Source: Sphingomonas sp. LY54
GTDB taxonomy: Bacteria; Pseudomonadota; Alphaproteobacteria; Sphingomonadales; Sphingomonadaceae
Assembly (NCBI RefSeq): GCF_035594035.1
Contig: NZ_CP141588.1
Coordinates: 2,758,501 to 2,822,500, forward strand
DNA length: 64,000 nucleotides
Reading direction: 5' to 3'
Shown: in pieces, positions 1 to 7,531 of the stretch
Position numbering within the stretch: position 1 is the stretch's first letter
Layout of the letters: each line of letters starts with the position of its first letter
Made by a program: the position numbers and the translations under genes
The notes under the pieces: generated by a model
Seen by the model: the letters and a program-made list of their open reading frames with translations, nothing else
Told to the model about the DNA's origin: nothing
Databases searched by the model: none

Positions 1-1
1 C

Positions 2-1582
2 GTGCTCGACGCGCCGACCGCCGGCGTCGCCGACAATGACGGTCGCGGTTCCAGCGCCAATCCCGCCGACCCCGCCGGCTGCACCAATTATCACGGGCTG
101 CGCATCAATCCGTCGAACACCGGCAACATCCGCGGCCAGTCCCGCTTCACGCTGGCCGACGGCGTGCTGCTGACGGTCGATCCGAGCTATCAGTACACAC
201 TCGCCAATGGCGGCGGCACGACGGTCGTGGCCGAGAATTCGGCGATGGTGCGCGGCTCGAACGCCGCGCTGGCCGGGGTCGATCTCAACGGCGACGGCGA
301 CGTGCTCGACCAGGTCCGGCTCTACACGCCCAACACCACCAACACGAAGCGGCTGGGCGTGACGGCGTCGTTGATCTGGGACATCACCGAGCAGCACCGC
401 GTCCGCCTCGCCTACACGTTCGACCGCGGCCGCCATCGCCAGACCGGCGAATATGGCTTCCTCGATCCGAACGGGCGTCCCGAGAATGTGTTCAGCGGCC
501 GCAACGGCACCCCGGTGCTGGACGGCGACGGCAATCCGCTCCAGCAGCGCGACCGCCTCTCGATCGCCCTGCTTCACCAGGTCGCCGGCCAATATGTCGG
601 CCGCTTCTTGGACGGCGCGCTGCGCGTCGAGCTCGGCCTTCGCGCGCCCTTCTTCAAGCGCGAGCTCGCCCAATATTGCTACACGCAGACCGGCGGCAGC
701 GGCTTTGCGACCTGCTCCGGCCAGCCCGGCGGTCCGGGCGTGATCGTCGCGCCCGACGCGCAAGGGCCGTTCCCTGCCAATTCCTTCTTCGCCCCGTTCG
801 ATGCGACCTACAAGTTCGACGAACTGCTGCCGAATGTCGGTGCGACCTATCGCCTGACCGACGCCGTCAGCGTCTTCGCGAGCTATGCCAAGGGCTTCTC
901 GGCGCCGCGCACCGACAATCTCTACCGCACGCCACAGATGGACACCGAGCCGGAATCGACCGACTCGTTCGATCTCGGCCTGCGCTACACGTCGGGCCGC
1001 ATCCAGGCGCAGGCGACCGCCTGGCACATCGCCTTCCAGAACCGGATCGTCTCCTCGTTCAATCCGGATCTCGGCATCTCGCTCGACCGCAATATCGGCG
1101 CGGTCGACAGCTACGGCGTCGATGCCAGCATCGCGGTCAAGCCGGTCGACGCGTTCACCCTCTACGCTTTCGGTTCCTATATCGACACCGAGATCAAGGA
1201 GGATCTGGTGATCAGCGCCACGACGGTGCTGAACACGGCGGGCAAGTTCATGCCCGAGACTCCGAAGTGGCAGTTCGGCGGTCGCGCCCAGGTCAATCTC
1301 GGCCCGGTCGAGGTCGGCGCCCAGGTGAAATATGTCGGCGACCGCTTCGCGACCGAGATGAACGACGTGAAGACCAAGGGCTACACGCTCGTCGATCTTG
1401 ATGCGCGGCTGAGCCTGGCCCGGTTCGGGCTGGCGCAGACCTGGTTCCAGCTCAACGTCCAGAACTTGTTCGGCACCTTCTACTTCGGCAACATCAGCAC
1501 CCAGTCGCAGGCGTCCAACAACCCTAACTTCTCGGTCGGTGCCCCCCGTACCGTGCTCGGCACCCTGCGCGTCGGTTTCTGA
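2..1582 (+). CDS. TonB-dependent receptor, C-terminal part (5' end outside window)
   Basis: Only the last 526 residues are present; the reading frame is open at the window edge, so the signal peptide, TonB box and most of the plug are missing. What remains is a beta-barrel domain: repeated amphipathic strands, a receptor-type segment around residue 300 (ASYAKGFSAPRTDNLY) and a terminal strand ending in LGTLRVGF with a final aromatic residue, as outer-membrane barrels do. The family imports siderophores, vitamins or oligosaccharides using TonB-ExbBD energy. The ligand cannot be read from the barrel. A strong intrinsic terminator follows 20 bases after the stop, so this gene ends its transcription unit. 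Confidence 0.9.
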   Translation: MLDAPTAGVADNDGRGSSANPADPAGCTNYHGLRINPSNTGNIRGQSRFTLADGVLLTVDPSYQYTLANGGGTTVVAENSAMVRGSNAALAGVDLNGDGDVLDQVRLYTPNTTNTKRLGVTASLIWDITEQHRVRLAYTFDRGRHRQTGEYGFLDPNGRPENVFSGRNGTPVLDGDGNPLQQRDRLSIALLHQVAGQYVGRFLDGALRVELGLRAPFFKRELAQYCYTQTGGSGFATCSGQPGGPGVIVAPDAQGPFPANSFFAPFDATYKFDELLPNVGATYRLTDAVSVFASYAKGFSAPRTDNLYRTPQMDTEPESTDSFDLGLRYTSGRIQAQATAWHIAFQNRIVSSFNPDLGISLDRNIGAVDSYGVDASIAVKPVDAFTLYAFGSYIDTEIKEDLVISATTVLNTAGKFMPETPKWQFGGRAQVNLGPVEVGAQVKYVGDRFATEMNDVKTKGYTLVDLDARLSLARFGLAQTWFQLNVQNLFGTFYFGNISTQSQASNNPNFSVGAPRTVLGTLRVGF

Positions 1583-1601
1583 CCGCAGGTGACGGGAAAC
1601 T

Positions 1602-1633
1602 GCGCCGGCAGCGCATTGCTGCCGGCGCCTTTT
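1602..1633 (+). terminator. Rho-independent terminator of the TonB receptor gene
   Basis: A perfect 11-bp stem GCGCCGGCAGC / GCTGCCGGCGC with a 5-nt loop is followed by CTTTTCTTT. It lies just after the receptor stop and before the start chosen for the next gene, which also argues against the longer open frame that would begin at 1589. Confidence 0.85.
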
Positions 1634-1699
1634 CTTTCCGATCCGATGCCCGCCGTACGGCGAGCTCTTTTTTCCCCGCCCACGATGATTGGAAGCGCC

Positions 1700-2995
1700 A
1701 TGGTCCGTTCCCCCCTATTTCCGCTGCGCGGGCTGATGCTCGCGCTCTGCGCGTTCGCAACCGGTTGCGCGACCATTCCTCCGCGGTCTGGCGCCGAGGT
1801 CGCGCAGGCGCCGGTTTCTGCGCCGGCCGCGCCGGTCATCCTCGTATCGATCGACGGCTTTGCGCCGTCCTATCTGGAGCGAGGGCTCACCCCCAATCTC
1901 AGCGGGCTGGCCGACCGCGGCGTGAAGAGCGAAGGCATGCGCCCGTCCTTCCCCTCGGTCACCTTTCCCAATCACTATACGCTGGTGACCGGGCTGCGGC
2001 CCGACCGGCACGGCATCGTCGCCAACCGTATGGAGGATCCCGCAATTTCGTCGGCCCCGTTCACGCTGGGCGATCGGAATGCGGTCGGCGACCGGCGCTG
2101 GTGGGACGGCGCGGAACCGATTTGGGTGACCGCGGAGAAGCGGGGCCTTCGCACCGCGACCATGTTCTGGCCCGGTTCGGAAGCGGCAATCGGCGGCGTC
2201 CGGCCGACCCGCTGGCTGCCGTTCGACGGCAAGATGCCGGCGGAGGCGCGGGTCGACACCTTGCTCGGCTGGCTGGATGCGGATGCCGCCGAGCGGCCGG
2301 CCTTCATGACCCTCTATTTCGACGACGTCGACCATGCCGGTCACGAAAGCGGGCCTTATGCGCCTGAAACCGCCCGTGCCGTCGCGCGAGTGGATGCTGC
2401 CGTCGGTCGGCTCCTTGCCGGTCTCGAGGCACGTAGCATCGAAGCCAACGTCATCGTCGTTTCGGATCACGGCATGGCCGCGACCAGCGCCGACCGCGTC
2501 ATAAGGCTGGACCGGATCGCGCCGCAATCCTCGTACCGGACTGTCGCGGTCGGCCCGTTCGCGGCGATCGAGCCGCAGCCGGGGCAGGAGACGGCGCTTG
2601 CCCGCGCGCTGCTCCAGCCGCACACGCGCATGGAGTGCTGGCGCAAGCAGGACATTCCCGCCCGCTTCCATTACGGCCGCAACCAGCGCGTGCCCGCCTT
2701 TCTCTGCCTTGCCGATGACGGCTGGCTGATCGCGAGCGGCGAGGGCAGGGACTATCGCCCCGGCGGCGCGCACGGCTACGATACGGATTCAGCCGAAATG
2801 CGTGCAATCTTCCTCGCGGAGGGGCCCGCGTTCAAGCCGGGATCGACGCTGCCGGCATTCGACAATGTCGACGTCTATCCGCTGGTCATGGGCTTGCTGG
2901 GGCTGCGCCCGCTCGCGTCGGACGGCAGTGCGGTGCTGTTCGAAAAGGTGGCTCGGCGCGGATCGCGCCATGGACAGGGCGGCACCGACAAATGA
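1700..2995 (+). CDS. Lipoprotein nucleotide pyrophosphatase/phosphodiesterase (ENPP-like)
   Basis: A 431-residue member of the alkaline-phosphatase superfamily, ENPP branch, which hydrolyses phosphodiester or pyrophosphate bonds with two metal ions. Visible landmarks are ILVSIDGF (about 47-54), the nucleophile motif with Thr88 in SVTFPNHYTLVTG, the metal-site segment YFDDVDHAGHESG (206-218), SDHGM (255-259) and a late GGAHGYD. The N-terminus is a signal peptide ending in a lipobox (ATGC, Cys23), so it is probably membrane-anchored in the periplasm. ATG 1700 was chosen because GGAAG lies just upstream and the longer frame would run through the preceding terminator; ATG 1685 is possible. Its substrate is unknown. 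Confidence 0.88.
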   Translation: MVRSPLFPLRGLMLALCAFATGCATIPPRSGAEVAQAPVSAPAAPVILVSIDGFAPSYLERGLTPNLSGLADRGVKSEGMRPSFPSVTFPNHYTLVTGLRPDRHGIVANRMEDPAISSAPFTLGDRNAVGDRRWWDGAEPIWVTAEKRGLRTATMFWPGSEAAIGGVRPTRWLPFDGKMPAEARVDTLLGWLDADAAERPAFMTLYFDDVDHAGHESGPYAPETARAVARVDAAVGRLLAGLEARSIEANVIVVSDHGMAATSADRVIRLDRIAPQSSYRTVAVGPFAAIEPQPGQETALARALLQPHTRMECWRKQDIPARFHYGRNQRVPAFLCLADDGWLIASGEGRDYRPGGAHGYDTDSAEMRAIFLAEGPAFKPGSTLPAFDNVDVYPLVMGLLGLRPLASDGSAVLFEKVARRGSRHGQGGTDK

Positions 2996-3032
2996 GGGGG
3001 CGTGTCAGCCGTGTCGCGGTCTAGGGGCAGGG

Positions 3033-3068
3033 ACGCCCCTCCCTGACGCTACAGGGGAGGGGCGTTTC
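3033..3068 (+). terminator. Terminator after the phosphodiesterase gene
   Basis: An 11-bp inverted repeat ACGCCCCTCCC / GGGAGGGGCGT separated by 11 nt is followed by TTCT. It sits between the phosphodiesterase stop and the convergent gene ending at 3078. The T-tract is short. Confidence 0.6.
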
Positions 3069-3077
3069 TGCAGCGGT

Positions 3078-3515
3078 TCAGGAGCGGCGGCCGCGTTCGT
3101 AGGTCTGGAGGCAATTGTCGGTCACGCTGGCCGAGCAAGCCGGGTAGGATTCGTTGGTGTCGTCGATCGTCGCGCCGGTGGCGGGGTCGACGAGCGGACC
3201 GCCCATCGCGGTGCCGGCCACGCCGTTCCAGCCGGCGGGAACGACCGCAGCGGCCGAAAGCACGGCAATGCCGCGGGCGTCGCGCTCAGGATTGCTGTTG
3301 TCGGCCTGCACCACGGGGCCGCTGGCCATCGGCATGTTCGCGGCGGTCGTGTGGGCGCTGGTGGTGGCGTGGACGTCCGTATCGACGTCGGCGGCGGCAC
3401 CGGTATCGGTCTGGACCTGGGCGTTGACGTCCATATTGGTTTCGGCCTCGGTGGTCGTCTGCGCGACGGCCGCGCTGCTCATCAGGAGAGCGATCGCAAA
3501 AGCTGCTGTTCTCAT
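3078..3515 (-). CDS. Secreted hypothetical protein, Thr/Ala/Asp-rich
   Basis: 145 residues, no recognised domain. Residues 1-19 form a clear Sec signal peptide (MRTAAFAIALLMSSAAVAQ with an AVAQ cleavage site). Residues 20-60 are low-complexity and rich in Thr, Asp and Ala; the C-terminal half holds two cysteines (CSASVTDNC) that could form a disulfide. GGAAGGAA lies about 8 bases upstream of the ATG and supports the start. It stands alone, convergent with the phosphodiesterase gene and divergent from the next gene. Periplasmic location is inferred; function is unknown. Confidence 0.75.
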   Translation of the reverse strand: MRTAAFAIALLMSSAAVAQTTTEAETNMDVNAQVQTDTGAAADVDTDVHATTSAHTTAANMPMASGPVVQADNSNPERDARGIAVLSAAAVVPAGWNGVAGTAMGGPLVDPATGATIDDTNESYPACSASVTDNCLQTYERGRRS

Positions 3516-3739
3516 CAGATGTTCCTTCCGGTTGAGGTCCGCGGCAACGGCGTCGGCCAGGGGCCGTGCGAGCCTGCCGCGGGGGACTGCCTCTAAACGG
3601 GTTGCCGCATCGCCATTTCCGTGCCGTGGGACGGATCGTGCGCGCGACGGGGTCGATGGCAGCGGATTGACGGGCTCGGCCGTTACAGATTGAGTGGCCG
3701 CGCCCGATCAGGCGCGCATCCCCCGGAAGACAGGAAACC

Positions 3740-4000
3740 ATGCCCGCCCACGTCATCTTGATCGATCTCGTCGCACTTTTTCTGGCGACGCTGGGGTTCC
3801 ACATGGCGTTCCGCCAGCGCCTGGTCCGGCGCCTCTGGGGGAGCCTGACGGGCGCGCCTGCCGATGCCGCGGCACCTGCCCGGCCGGACGGCGAGGACCC
3901 GGTCCATTATGCGCTGATCATCTTCGGCATCATGATCATGGCCTTCGGCACGATCCTATTCGCCTTCACGACCTTCTACGCTTTCCTGACCGCTCCCTGA
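3740..4000 (+). CDS. Small two-helix membrane protein, hypothetical
   Basis: 86 residues with one hydrophobic segment at about 5-22 (HVILIDLVALFLATLGFHMA) and a second at about 58-83. Between them is a basic then Ala/Pro/Asp-rich loop. GGAAGACAGGAAA upstream of the ATG is a good ribosome binding site. It converges with the 4010-4399 gene, leaving 9 bases between the stops. I do not recognise a family. Confidence 0.72.
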   Translation: MPAHVILIDLVALFLATLGFHMAFRQRLVRRLWGSLTGAPADAAAPARPDGEDPVHYALIIFGIMIMAFGTILFAFTTFYAFLTAP

Positions 4001-4009
4001 CGGCAGCAA

Positions 4010-4399
4010 TCAGGCCGCCTGACGACGCATTGCAGCGAGCGGCTCCATGCCGTTGTCGGCGGCGGCGATATAGCTCTTCATCTCGACCACCGGCACCATC
4101 GTCTTGAGCACGTTCTCGACGCCATCCTGGCATTTGAGGCGCAGGCTTTCGATGCGCAGGTTGCTGTCTTCCGGCACGCGGATCGTTCCCGCCACGCCGA
4201 TCCGCCGGCAGTTGAGGCGCCGGCCCTGCACGATTTTGAAGCCGCCCATGTCGGTGGCGCTGTCGAGGCCCGGGGCGATGCCGGTCGCCGCACGGCACTG
4301 GTTGCCGATCTCGGTCATGCAATGGCGCTCGAGTCCTGCCAGCGGATAGTCGGCGGGGACGTCGACCGTGGCAATGACGACGATACGCTTCAGGGACAT
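4010..4399 (-). CDS. Hypothetical protein, 129 residues
   Basis: An unrecognised soluble protein beginning MSLKRIVVIATVDVP. It contains four cysteines and no signal peptide or membrane helix. Start 4399 is preferred over the upstream in-frame ATG at 4423 because GGAAAGG lies 8 bases before it and the sequence from there begins a plausible beta strand. It is divergent from the GNAT gene. No function is proposed. Confidence 0.65.
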   Translation of the reverse strand: MSLKRIVVIATVDVPADYPLAGLERHCMTEIGNQCRAATGIAPGLDSATDMGGFKIVQGRRLNCRRIGVAGTIRVPEDSNLRIESLRLKCQDGVENVLKTMVPVVEMKSYIAAADNGMEPLAAMRRQAA

Positions 4400-4529
4400 G
4401 ATGGGCCTTTCCGGGAACTGCACGCGGAGCGCCCTTGTGCCCTTGAACGCGCGCGGCGATCAAGCTCGGTGGCCCACGGCATGGGCTACGGGATCGACAG
4501 CGGCCGCGGAGGCTGACATTCCAGACGGA

Positions 4530-5060
4530 ATGAGCGGCGAGCTGACCTTGCGCGACGCGGCGCCCGGCGACGGGGCGGCGGTGGCGGCGATCTATGCGCA
4601 CCATGTGCTGCACGGCACCGCCTCCTACGACACCGAAGCCCCGAGCCCGGCGGACATGCGCGACAAGATCGCTCACGTGCTGGCGCGGGGCTGGCCGTTT
4701 CTCGTCGCGGAGGCGGACGGTGAGGTGGCCGGCTACGCTTATGCCACGCAGTTCCGCGACCGGCCGGCTTATGCCTTTACGTGCGAGAACAGCATCTATG
4801 TGCGCGCAGGCGATGGCGGCCGCGGCATCGGCCGGCGCCTGCTCGAAGCCTTGTTGGTTCGCTCCGAAAAAGCGGGCTTCCGGCAGATGGTCGCGGTGAT
4901 CGGCGGCGCCGAGCCGGCTTCGGTGGCGCTGCATGCGGCCTGCGGATTTCGCGAGACCGGACGGATCGAGGCGGTGGGCTGGAAGAAGGGCCGCTGGCTC
5001 GACAATGTCTATATGCAGAAGGCGCTGGGGCCCGGCGCGACGCGGCCGCCGGACGCCTGA
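4530..5060 (+). CDS. GNAT N-acetyltransferase, phosphinothricin acetyltransferase-like
   Basis: 176 residues with the GNAT fold. The acetyl-CoA pyrophosphate-binding loop is DGGRGIGRRLL (about 95-105), followed by the family-typical segment with GGAEPASVALHAACGF and the terminal GWKKGRWLDNVYMQ seen in the Pat/Bar-like subgroup that acetylates small amino-acid-like amines such as phosphinothricin or methionine sulfoximine. ATG 4530 is chosen because the open frame upstream has no GNAT content; its ribosome site is weak. The stop is 3 bases from the convergent cutA stop. The exact substrate is uncertain. Confidence 0.86.
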   Translation: MSGELTLRDAAPGDGAAVAAIYAHHVLHGTASYDTEAPSPADMRDKIAHVLARGWPFLVAEADGEVAGYAYATQFRDRPAYAFTCENSIYVRAGDGGRGIGRRLLEALLVRSEKAGFRQMVAVIGGAEPASVALHAACGFRETGRIEAVGWKKGRWLDNVYMQKALGPGATRPPDA

Positions 5061-5063
5061 GGC

Positions 5064-5390
5064 TCAGTCGCCGGTCTCGGCCTTGACCCATTCGCCATAG
5101 GGCGCGTGCGCAGCGGCGATCGGCCACGCGACGGCGGCGGGCACGTCGTAGCTGTGGAGTTCAGCGATGCGCGCGATCAGTTCATCGGCGCGGTGCGCGC
5201 CGGTCTTGAATAGGGCGGGCACCTCCTCGGCTTCCTCGATCGCTCCCTGCCAGCAGTAGATCGAGCGGCAGGGGCCAAGCAAATTGGCGCAGGCGGCGAG
5301 CCGTTCCTCGACGAGGATGCGGGCGATGCGGCGGGCTTCGTCGGCATCCGCGAACACCGCGTAGACCGTGACGATGCCCGCCTCGCTCAT
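5064..5390 (-). CDS. cutA: Divalent-cation tolerance protein CutA
   Basis: 108 residues, the normal length of CutA, a trimeric ferredoxin-like cytoplasmic protein linked to copper tolerance in E. coli. The sequence follows the family throughout: VTVYAVFADADEARRIA at the N-terminus, LVEERLAACANLLG, then a YCWQG segment and a C-terminal half ending YGEWV. The start overlaps the heme A synthase stop as ATGA, so the two are translationally coupled and likely co-transcribed. A link between copper handling and cytochrome oxidase assembly is plausible but inferred. Confidence 0.92.
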   Translation of the reverse strand: MSEAGIVTVYAVFADADEARRIARILVEERLAACANLLGPCRSIYCWQGAIEEAEEVPALFKTGAHRADELIARIAELHSYDVPAAVAWPIAAAHAPYGEWVKAETGD

Positions 5391-6433
5391 GTCGGCCGGG
5401 CGCCGATGCGGTGCGCCGCGAGGACGATCGCGCCGAGCAGGATCGCAGCCATGCCCTGGTGGGCGACGGCGATCCACAGGTCGACTCCGGTCAGCAGGGT
5501 CATGATTCCGATCAGGATCTGGACGAACACTGCGGCGACGGCGACGATCGCCTCGGAACGCAGGCCGCGGCTCCACGCCTCGAAAGCGAGCAGCAGGACC
5601 ATCACCGCCACCGCGAAGGCGACCCAGCGGTGGATGAACTGCACCACGATCGGATTGTCGACATAATTGCGCAGGAACGGCTCCAGCATCGGCGTGTCGG
5701 CCGGGAACCACTCGCTGCCCATCATCGGCCAGGTGTTGAAGGCATAGCCGGCGTCGAGCCCGGCGACATAGGCGCCGAACAGCATCTGCACGCCGAGGAT
5801 CGACAGCGCCCAGATGCCGACCGTCGGCATCCGCACCGGCTTCGCCGCCGGGTCGCGGTCGAGCAGGCGCAGGTCGAGCGCAGTCCAGACCAGTCCCGCT
5901 AGGATCAGGAAGGCGGTGAGCAAATGGATGGCCAGGCGGAGGTGGCTGACGTCGGGCCGGTCGATCAGCCCGGACGCGACCATCCACCAGCCGATGAAGC
6001 CCTGCAGCCCGCCCAGGGCGAACAGCGCGCCGAGCCGCCAGCCATAGCCGCGCGGGATCGCCTTCTTCCACGCGAACCAGACGAAGGGGATCGCGAAGGC
6101 AAGGCCGATGACGCGGCCGAGCAGTCGGTGGACATATTCCCAGAAGAAGATGTCCTTGAACTCGGCGAGCGTCATGCCGCGGTTGATCTTCTGATATTGC
6201 GGGCTCGCCTTATAGGCGTCGAACTCCTCCTGCCACTGCTCGGCGTTGAGCGGCGGCAGCGTGCCCGAAACGGGCTCCCAGCGCGTGATCGAGAGGCCGG
6301 ATTCGGTGAGCCGCGTGATGCCGCCGACCACGATCATCAGGAAGACCAGGGCCGCCACGACCAGCAGCCAGCGGGAGAGGGCGCGAGGGCGGACACGCGC
6401 CGCGCGGACAGACGCTTGAACCTGGGTAGCCAT
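5387..6433 (-). CDS. ctaA: Heme A synthase (COX15/CtaA)
   Basis: 348 residues, usual for alphaproteobacterial COX15, an inner-membrane enzyme that oxidises the C8 methyl of heme O to give heme A for cytochrome c oxidase. Visible features are the N-terminal helix ending IVVGGITRLTESGLS (a family signature), the EYVHRLLGR histidine site, HLRLAIHL, and the C-terminal FIHRW and AVAHQGM histidine sites, with eight predicted helices. ATG 6433 opens just before the first helix; the longer frame upstream is unrelated sequence. cutA follows with an ATGA overlap. Confidence 0.94.
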   Translation of the reverse strand: MATQVQASVRAARVRPRALSRWLLVVAALVFLMIVVGGITRLTESGLSITRWEPVSGTLPPLNAEQWQEEFDAYKASPQYQKINRGMTLAEFKDIFFWEYVHRLLGRVIGLAFAIPFVWFAWKKAIPRGYGWRLGALFALGGLQGFIGWWMVASGLIDRPDVSHLRLAIHLLTAFLILAGLVWTALDLRLLDRDPAAKPVRMPTVGIWALSILGVQMLFGAYVAGLDAGYAFNTWPMMGSEWFPADTPMLEPFLRNYVDNPIVVQFIHRWVAFAVAVMVLLLAFEAWSRGLRSEAIVAVAAVFVQILIGIMTLLTGVDLWIAVAHQGMAAILLGAIVLAAHRIGARPT

Positions 6434-6526
6434 GCCTCGCGCTATGGAGCGAGTCGGCCTCTTTGTCGATAAGCGGTGGCCGCAGGCAGGGTCCGTTCCC
6501 GGCGCAACTTTTACGTTCATGTGATG

Positions 6527-6555
6527 TTGTAACTTCTCGCTTACGCCCTTATACA
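6527..6555 (+). promoter_or_regulatory. Sigma70-like promoter of the merC-zur genes
   Basis: TTGTAA (6527-6532) and TATACA (6550-6555) are separated by exactly 17 bases and lie 23 bases before the MerC start. The -35 is embedded in ATGTTGTAAC, which resembles one half of an alphaproteobacterial Zur box (TGTTAT-type); the second half is not convincing. Confidence 0.55.
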
Positions 6556-6577
6556 AGGCCGAGCAGAGGGACCGACG

Positions 6578-6946
6578 ATGTTTGCGAATTCGACGAGTAG
6601 TGGAGCGATCGACCGGGCGGCTATCGGCCTGTCGGGCCTTTGCCTCGTCCATTGCCTCGCCAGCGCGGTGTTTCTGGCCGTGCTTGCCTCGGCTGGCGGC
6701 CTGCTGCTCAGCCCGGTGATCCACGAAGTGGGCCTGGTCTTGGCGATCCTGCTCGGCATCGTCGCGCTCGGCCGCGGCATCGTCCAGCACGGCTTCATGA
6801 TGCCGGCCGCGGTCGGCGGCCTCGGCCTCGGCGTGATGGCCGGCGCATTGACCCTCCCGCACAGCGGCATGGAAGTTGTCTACACGATCGTCGGCGTCGC
6901 CATCCTCGCGCTCGGCCACGACCTCAACCGACGCGCCACGATCTGA
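6578..6946 (+). CDS. MerC-domain integral membrane protein
   Basis: 122 residues with four hydrophobic segments. The first contains GLSGLCLVHCLASA with Cys22 and Cys26, the paired-cysteine position of MerC-family proteins, which were first known as mercuric-ion transporters. Chromosomal copies next to a Zur-type regulator are usually discussed as zinc or other metal uptake proteins rather than mercury resistance, and no merA or merR is present here. It is followed 38 bases later by the Fur-family regulator, so the two probably form a regulated pair. Confidence 0.85.
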   Translation: MFANSTSSGAIDRAAIGLSGLCLVHCLASAVFLAVLASAGGLLLSPVIHEVGLVLAILLGIVALGRGIVQHGFMMPAAVGGLGLGVMAGALTLPHSGMEVVYTIVGVAILALGHDLNRRATI

Positions 6947-6984
6947 CGCTTGTTCCGGGGCCGTCCAGGCCCTATCTGGCCGTT

Positions 6985-7446
6985 ATGGCTCATGTGCATC
7001 ATTCGCATGCCGGCGCTTCGCTGGCCGCTGCCGCCAAGGCGACGATGGAGCGGTCGGGCGAACAATGGACGGCGATGCGCGCCGCCATCTTCGATGCGCT
7101 GGCCAGCTTCGACAAGCCGGCCTCGGCCTATGACATCGCGGACAAGGTCTCCAAGGACCAGGGGCGTCGGGTCGCCGCAAACAGCGTCTATCGCATCCTC
7201 GACTTGTTCGTCGGCTCGAACCTTGCGCGCCGCGTCGAGAGCGCGAACGCCTATGTCGCGAACGATCATCCGGACTGCCTGCACGACTGCATCTTCCTGA
7301 TCTGCGACCATTGCGGACAAACCACCCATATCGACGACGACAGCCTGTCGAGCGGCGTGCGCGCCGCGGCGGTGAAGGCGGGATTCTCGCCCGATCGGCC
7401 AGTGATCGAAGTGCGCGGCCGCTGCAGCGATTGCGAAGGTCGCTGA
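6985..7446 (+). CDS. zur: Fur-family regulator, Zur-like
   Basis: 153 residues. The N-terminus is histidine-rich (HVHHSH); a winged-helix domain occupies about 25-90 (with YDIADKVSK and the NSVYRILDLF recognition helix), followed by a dimerisation domain. Two structural-zinc CxxC pairs are visible, Cys107/Cys110 (CDHC) and Cys147/Cys150 (CSDC), as in Zur and Fur. The pairing with a MerC-domain transporter favours zinc sensing over iron; this is inference. It lies 38 bases after the merC stop and 85 bases before dxs, which probably has its own promoter. Confidence 0.85.
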   Translation: MAHVHHSHAGASLAAAAKATMERSGEQWTAMRAAIFDALASFDKPASAYDIADKVSKDQGRRVAANSVYRILDLFVGSNLARRVESANAYVANDHPDCLHDCIFLICDHCGQTTHIDDDSLSSGVRAAAVKAGFSPDRPVIEVRGRCSDCEGR

Positions 7447-7531
7447 GCGGCACTTACGCCGTTCCTGCATCGTTTCACCATTCGACAGGCACAATCCGCA
7501 GCGCTAAGAGCGGCGCGGTAAAGGACCCCCG

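Noticed and set aside
6578-6946. Mercury resistance operon
   Set aside because: Only a MerC-domain protein is present; there is no merR, merT, merP or merA and the neighbour is Zur-like.
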